Origin: Coriobacteriia bacterium
GTDB lineage: Bacteria; Actinomycetota; Coriobacteriia; Coriobacteriales; QAMH01
DNA: 9,683 nt
Assembly: GCA_900756605.1 (NCBI GenBank)
Contig: CAAEKX010000341.1
Location: 1 to 9,683, forward strand
Direction: 5' to 3'
The translations under genes and the position numbers were made by a program. Shown here piece after piece: positions 6,038 through 9,683 of this stretch. The notes beneath the pieces are model-generated. The model saw only the letters and a list, made by a program, of their open reading frames with translations, had not been told where the DNA came from and searched no databases. Numbering within the stretch: position 1 is the first letter of the stretch; every line of letters begins with the position of its first letter.

Positions 6038-6475
6038 ATGAAGAACAACAGCCGATTTGGGCAAGCCGCCTTCGTCCACTACCGTGGCGGTGTCGAGGGC
6101 GAGGAACCATTCGAAGATCATTCCACGGGAGATCCGGTCAAGATCATCCTCGGGGCCGGCGCGGTCATTCCGGGTGTCGAAGACGTCTTGAGCGAGATGG
6201 AAGTGGGCGAGGAGCGGACGGTCACCGTCCCGCCCGAGGAAGCCTATGGCCGTCATGACCCCGATGGCGTGCAGGTTTACCCGCGCACGATGTTCGAGTT
6301 TGGCGACGAGCTCGAAGTGGGCAGCGTATTCAAATGGACGAATCCCGCCTCGGGCATGCCGATTCCGGTGCGCGTGATAGAAGCGACCGATTCGACCGTG
6401 AAGGTTGACTTCAACCATCCACTTGCCGAAAAGACGCTAGTATACTGGCTGAAACTTGAAGATCTGGTTGGCTAA
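6038..6475 (+). CDS. FKBP-type peptidyl-prolyl cis-trans isomerase, SlyD-like
   Basis: This 145-residue protein is a cytoplasmic prolyl isomerase and folding helper. The FKBP half shows FVHYRGG (12-18), PVKIILGAGAVIPGVEDVLSEM (about 33-54) and TVTVPPEEAYG (about 61-71). The inserted chaperone flap follows (VYPRTMFEFGDELEVGSVFKW), and the closing strand is VKVDFNHPLAEKTLVYWLKLE, with the NHPLA block that marks SlyD-type members. The histidine- and cysteine-rich metal-binding tail of E. coli SlyD is absent. GAAGGAG lies six bases before the ATG. It begins 35 bases after a strong terminator and is followed 17 bases later by the small CxxC protein, so it appears to head a new operon. Whether it serves the molybdoenzyme or is general housekeeping cannot be told from sequence. 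Confidence 0.92.
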   Translation: MKNNSRFGQAAFVHYRGGVEGEEPFEDHSTGDPVKIILGAGAVIPGVEDVLSEMEVGEERTVTVPPEEAYGRHDPDGVQVYPRTMFEFGDELEVGSVFKWTNPASGMPIPVRVIEATDSTVKVDFNHPLAEKTLVYWLKLEDLVG

Positions 6476-6492
6476 GAGCACTGGTCACGGCA

Positions 6493-6735
6493 ATGAACTG
6501 CTTTCCATGCAAGGGACCAGGCTGCAACGGATGCGGTAAGTTCGCCCGGACGTTCAAGACGGCACGTAACGGCCGCGCGTTTCGGTGTCCGATGTGTGAG
6601 GGCATGATAGATGCCGATACAGGAACCTGCACACGTTGCGGGCATGTGGCATATGCACCACCGGGTCAGCGCAGAGGAACGGGGGCTCTCTATGGAAGCA
6701 ACGAAATCCCAAAGCCAGATGGCGCAGGATGCTAA
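6493..6735 (+). CDS. Small protein with four CxxC pairs (zinc-ribbon-like)
   Basis: The 80-residue product has CFPC (3-6), CNGC (11-14), CPMC (32-35) and CTRC (46-49), which could bind two zinc ions in zinc-ribbon fashion, plus a Cys as its last residue. The first 50 residues hold all the paired cysteines; the tail is Gly/Pro-rich and probably unstructured. I do not recognise a named family. It starts 17 bases after the FKBP stop and its last 44 bases overlap the start of the LAL regulator in another frame, so the three are probably one operon. The ribosome binding site is weak, so it may be translated by coupling to the FKBP gene. Regular cysteine spacing argues that it is real. A role as a nucleic-acid- or protein-binding accessory is only a guess. 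Confidence 0.65.
   Translation: MNCFPCKGPGCNGCGKFARTFKTARNGRAFRCPMCEGMIDADTGTCTRCGHVAYAPPGQRRGTGALYGSNEIPKPDGAGC
6674..6685 (+). promoter_or_regulatory. Purine-rich ribosome binding region deciding the LAL start
   Basis: GAGGA (6674-6678) and GGGGG (6681-6685) precede the ATG at 6692, the latter by six bases. The longer alternatives at 6611 and 6644 lack such a site and would add N-terminal residues that overlap the cysteine codons of the preceding gene. The site lies within the coding region of that gene. Confidence 0.6.
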
Positions 6736-9421
6736 TCAGGCACGGGATCTTCCGTTTCTGAGGAAGAAGTTTCAGCCTCCTCACATGAAGGGGCGCTACG
6801 CCCTCGTGCCGGAAAACCGCATTACGCCCCAAGTTGTAGATCTGGATGCGTGGAGTATCTGCCTTGTTGCGTCACCGGCTGGTACAGGAAAGACGGCCTT
6901 GCTGTCTCAATGGTACGGCGCTTGTACCGAGCGTGAGGGATGTCTGGCCTTTTGGGTGAGTCTTGATGCGCACGATGCATCGCCGCTGCGGTTCACACGT
7001 GCTCTTGTCGAGGCATTTGCTGCTCACGACGTACGGTTTCGCGAGGAAGCGTCACGTTTGAAAGATTCGGCCGATGCCGAAGCGCTCGCCATAACCCTTG
7101 TCAACTGCGCCGATATCGCATTCGAGGACATCGAGTACGTCATCATTTTCATGGATGGCTACGAGCAAGCCGCTTCGCCCGAGCTTGACGAAATGATTGC
7201 GTTCTTCAATCGCTATACCGCAGATAACGTACGTTTCGTCATTGCGGGCACGTACATCCCTTCCGCGCTTTCGGACCTTGCAATGGAATGCGAGGTGCTC
7301 GAGTTTGGAGCGCAGGATACGCAATGGGACGAGGAACGTCTCGGTTTACTCAAGAATCAGCTTGGTCTCACGCAGGCAGACATCGCTTCTATCGGTTCCT
7401 ATGACCTCGCGCAGACACCGCAAGGCCTTTCCTTCATTCGCTATGCGCTTGATCGCCAGTCGAGCGCAAAACCGGCATCCGAGATCTTGCGTGCCTGCTG
7501 CAGGCGTTTCTTCGAGCGCGAGCTTGTCGAGCGCATCTCTCCTGATGACATGGAGCTTCTGATATGCGCGTCCATTGCGAACGAGGTGAGTTCCGATCTT
7601 TGCGACCTGCTCATGGAGACGCAGGATGCGGCAACGCGGCTCGCAAGCCTAGAGCATAGGAACCTCTTTGTTGTCGCTACGCCACAGGCCGATACCTGGG
7701 AGCTTGTACCGCAGCTACGCGCGTACTTGCGTGACTTGCTGCTAGAGCGGGAACCCGCATGGCTCCAGAAACTCGCCATGAAGACCGCCAACTGGTATTA
7801 CGAACAGAACAACATGCCCCTGCACGGCAAGTACCTGGCAATGGGGGTCGATCCTTTCTACCTCGAGAGCACTGTCGAAGGCTCGACTGGCCTCAAGCGA
7901 CCGATGCGGGCAGCGCACAAGGAAAGTCCGAGCACGCTTTATGGCTACCTTCTTTCCAGGGAGGGGGACGATTTTCTGAAGGATCCCTATCTGGCCTGGA
8001 TTGCCGTGTGGAGCTGCGTTTCGGCGGGTGACGTGCGCCATGCACGCTGTTGGCTCGATCAGGTTCGCTCGATTGAGGGCGATAATGCCAATGACCGGCC
8101 TTATCGTTTTGCCGATGCTCTCTGCATAGCGCTGGAAGGCGATAGCGCTCGCTCGCTTGAGATTATCCAGCCCCTTCTGGACGAGGAGGAAAATCTCCCG
8201 CTTGCGTTCAATTGCCTGCTTAACCATATGGCGGGCGAAAATCTCGAGCGCCTTGGGCGTGTGCGCGAGGGACGCGATATGTACCTCAAGGCATACTCGC
8301 TTGCCGAGCATTGCGATACGCCGTTCTATCGGTTGTTTGACCTCAATTTGCTCGCTCAGTATCACTTCTACATCGGTGATTTCGAGGAGGCTGAAAAGAC
8401 CGTCAAGCGCGGTCTGGCGCTCTGTGGCGAAGAGACGCCGATCTACGGTTCTCTGCTTGCCGTGCGTGCCTCCATACTCATCGAGCGCCATGAGCTCGAA
8501 CCAGCGCGCTTGTATCTGGAGGAAGCGCTCGCGTGCGTTTCCACGGAAACCAACCTGGATATGTACGTCGATGTTCAAATGGCACGCGCTCGCCTGCGTC
8601 GTGTCGAGGGCAACCGCATTGCTGCGTTCGAGATTGCATCGGACACGGTGGACGCCATGGAGGGCAAGCGCGTTCCGCGCAATATGGACATGCGGGCCTA
8701 TGCGCTCAAGGCGGCACTGGCAGCCGAGCTCGATGAAATGTCGATGGCACGCGCGTGCGAGGACATCATCGATGGCTTCATGGACGATGCAGACGTGTTT
8801 CGTTCCATTACCTGCGCGTTTGCGAAGGCTCGCATGCTTTGGCATGGGGGCAGGCGTGAGGAGTGCCTTGAGCTTCTCGAGCGTAAACGGCCAGTGATCG
8901 ACGAGACAGGCAGTATCTACTTTGCCACGCAGCTTGCCGTTCTCTGCGCCTCCTATCATGCCGAGATGGGGCATGATTCGCGTGCGATGGTCGAGTTGAG
9001 CCGCTCCGTGGAACTCGCCATGCATGGCGGCTTCAAGAGCGTGTTCCTCGAGGGGCGCACCTGCATGCATGAGTTGCTCTTGCAGCTTGCGACCTCGCGC
9101 AAAAGTTCCTATGCGATTCGCAATCACGCTAAATCGGTCTTGCTCCTCTTCGATACGGAAGACGAGATCAAGGACAAGATGGCTTTCAGGGAAGGCGCGG
9201 TTCAGGGATACTATTCGCTTACCGAGCGCGAGCGTGAGATACTTCAGAAACTCAACTCTGGCATGACGCGAACCGAAATCGCCCTCTCGCTCAGCGTTTC
9301 GCAGAACACCGTCAAGACGCATTTGAAAAACATCTACTCGAAGCTTGGCGTGCATACGCGTTCGGAGGCCTATCGGGCAAGCTCGAGCGCGGGTGATGCC
9401 GAAAGCCCGACTATCGAGTGA
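6692..9421 (+). CDS. LAL-family (MalT-like) LuxR-type transcriptional regulator
   Basis: This 909-residue protein is a large ATP-binding LuxR-type regulator. An N-terminal LRKKFQPP segment, matching the start of MalT-type proteins, leads to a P-loop ATPase with Walker A SPAGTGKTALL (about 61-71) and Walker B IIFMD ending at D155. A long helical region follows, about 370-820, with TPR-like repeats such as the FYIGDFEEAEKTVKRGLALCG unit. The C-terminal LuxR helix-turn-helix begins at LTEREREILQKL (about 843) and includes TRTEIALSLSVSQNTVKTHLKNIYSKL. In this family an inducer binds the TPR sensor and ATP drives oligomerisation on repeated DNA sites. The length matches MalT-like proteins. No membrane segments are seen, so the signal should be cytoplasmic. 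The likely targets are its neighbours: the molybdoenzyme operon and the gene at 9664. The inducer is unknown. The start is the least certain point; in-frame ATGs at 6611 and 6644 are alternatives. Confidence 0.93.
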   Translation: MEATKSQSQMAQDANQARDLPFLRKKFQPPHMKGRYALVPENRITPQVVDLDAWSICLVASPAGTGKTALLSQWYGACTEREGCLAFWVSLDAHDASPLRFTRALVEAFAAHDVRFREEASRLKDSADAEALAITLVNCADIAFEDIEYVIIFMDGYEQAASPELDEMIAFFNRYTADNVRFVIAGTYIPSALSDLAMECEVLEFGAQDTQWDEERLGLLKNQLGLTQADIASIGSYDLAQTPQGLSFIRYALDRQSSAKPASEILRACCRRFFERELVERISPDDMELLICASIANEVSSDLCDLLMETQDAATRLASLEHRNLFVVATPQADTWELVPQLRAYLRDLLLEREPAWLQKLAMKTANWYYEQNNMPLHGKYLAMGVDPFYLESTVEGSTGLKRPMRAAHKESPSTLYGYLLSREGDDFLKDPYLAWIAVWSCVSAGDVRHARCWLDQVRSIEGDNANDRPYRFADALCIALEGDSARSLEIIQPLLDEEENLPLAFNCLLNHMAGENLERLGRVREGRDMYLKAYSLAEHCDTPFYRLFDLNLLAQYHFYIGDFEEAEKTVKRGLALCGEETPIYGSLLAVRASILIERHELEPARLYLEEALACVSTETNLDMYVDVQMARARLRRVEGNRIAAFEIASDTVDAMEGKRVPRNMDMRAYALKAALAAELDEMSMARACEDIIDGFMDDADVFRSITCAFAKARMLWHGGRREECLELLERKRPVIDETGSIYFATQLAVLCASYHAEMGHDSRAMVELSRSVELAMHGGFKSVFLEGRTCMHELLLQLATSRKSSYAIRNHAKSVLLLFDTEDEIKDKMAFREGAVQGYYSLTEREREILQKLNSGMTRTEIALSLSVSQNTVKTHLKNIYSKLGVHTRSEAYRASSSAGDAESPTIE

Positions 9422-9460
9422 TTGTTACCGGGGCAATCGAGCCGTAGCCCTCTCCTGCGT

Positions 9461-9506
9461 CTCACCCTCCTCACCCCATAAAAACCCCTTGCGTGGGTCT
9501 ACTTCC
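9461..9506 (+). promoter_or_regulatory. Second copy of the composite C-rich motif, upstream of the gene at 9664
   Basis: CTCACCCTCC is followed at once by TCACCCC (9471-9477) and, after a short A-run, by ACCCCTTGCGTG (9484-9495), TCTA (9498-9501) and CTTCC (9502-9506). The order and sequence match 2904-2977 with small gaps, but the 10-bp palindrome of that copy is missing. It begins 40 bases after the stop of the LAL regulator and ends 157 bases before the next start. It is a candidate binding region for that regulator or for a shared promoter factor. Confidence 0.5.
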
Positions 9507-9581
9507 GGCATGCTCTGTTTCCTAAATTGGGGGCAGAGGCTTCGGGTACAGGCCCGACAGCAGCATGCCCGCGTGGCGATA

Positions 9582-9596
9582 GGCACACGATGTGCC
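9582..9596. promoter_or_regulatory. Perfect dyad GGCACA-CGA-TGTGCC, possible operator
   Basis: Two perfect 6-base arms are separated by three bases, 67 bases before the start codon at 9664. The position suits an operator or a leader hairpin for that gene. No matching dyad is seen at the molybdoenzyme operon, so any regulator would be specific to this promoter. Confidence 0.4.
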
Positions 9597-9663
9597 GTGA
9601 CGAGTATCGGCGAACGGGTATCTGACGAGCTTCCATCGTTTGTTTCGTGAGGGGAGATACGGA

Positions 9664-9683
9664 ATGGAAGAGGCTATTCAAGA
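9664..9683 (+). CDS. Start of an unidentified gene (runs off the window)
   Basis: An ATG at 9664 is preceded by GGGGAG (9651-9656) at seven bases and opens a frame reading MEEAIQ to the window end. Six residues do not allow identification. The long leader (242 bases from the LAL stop), the good ribosome binding site and the motif shared with the molybdoenzyme promoter region suggest a separately regulated gene, perhaps a target of the LAL regulator. Confidence 0.5.

Noticed and set aside
6439..6444. TATACT near the end of the FKBP gene as a -10 for the small CxxC gene or LAL gene
   Set aside because: No -35 lies at a suitable distance, and the tight spacing of the three genes suggests one transcript.
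7742..9355. Open frame of 537 codons on the minus strand opposite the LAL regulator
   Set aside because: It is antisense to the TPR and HTH regions, shows no domain, and is explained by high GC in third codon positions.
9420..9438. GATTG...CAATC stem at the LAL stop as a terminator
   Set aside because: It has only five base pairs, a nine-base loop and no T-run.

Overview
This is a high-GC window of about 9.7 kb. Gene content and style point to an anaerobic gut-type actinobacterium of the Coriobacteriia, most likely the Eggerthellaceae. The clues are an arylpyruvate:ferredoxin oxidoreductase, an acetate kinase, a molybdopterin enzyme of a type that is multiplied in that family, and a large LuxR-type regulator beside it. 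The taxon is inferred, not proven.

Layout. Positions 1-1381 hold the end of iorA and all of iorB (+ strand, 8-nt overlap), the two subunits of indolepyruvate:ferredoxin oxidoreductase. Positions 1382-1516 separate these from the convergent acetate kinase gene ackA (1517-2740, - strand) and contain a 105-bp repeat with inverted ends. The divergent intergenic region 2741-3046 holds a second, half-length copy of that repeat and a run of C-rich direct repeats. Positions 3047-5916 carry a two-gene operon: a 787-residue cytoplasmic molybdopterin oxidoreductase and a 168-residue two-cluster iron-sulfur partner, joined by a TAATG overlap. Two strong hairpins follow (5932-6002). Positions 6038-9421 hold a second operon: a SlyD-like FKBP prolyl isomerase, an 80-residue protein with four CxxC pairs, and a 909-residue LAL/MalT-like LuxR regulator whose start lies inside the preceding gene. 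After a 242-bp gap, a new gene starts at 9664 and runs off the window.

How the genes may work together. IorAB makes aryl-acetyl-CoA and reduced ferredoxin from aromatic amino acid keto acids. AckA yields ATP from acetyl phosphate. The molybdoenzyme and its Fe-S partner form a soluble redox pair with no Tat signal, no membrane anchor and no maturation chaperone in view; the substrate cannot be read from sequence. The most notable observation is a composite C-rich motif (TCACCC repeats plus an ACCCC(A/T)TGCG...TCTA...CTT core). It occurs upstream of the molybdoenzyme operon and again between the LAL regulator and the next gene, which makes it a candidate regulator target at both sites.
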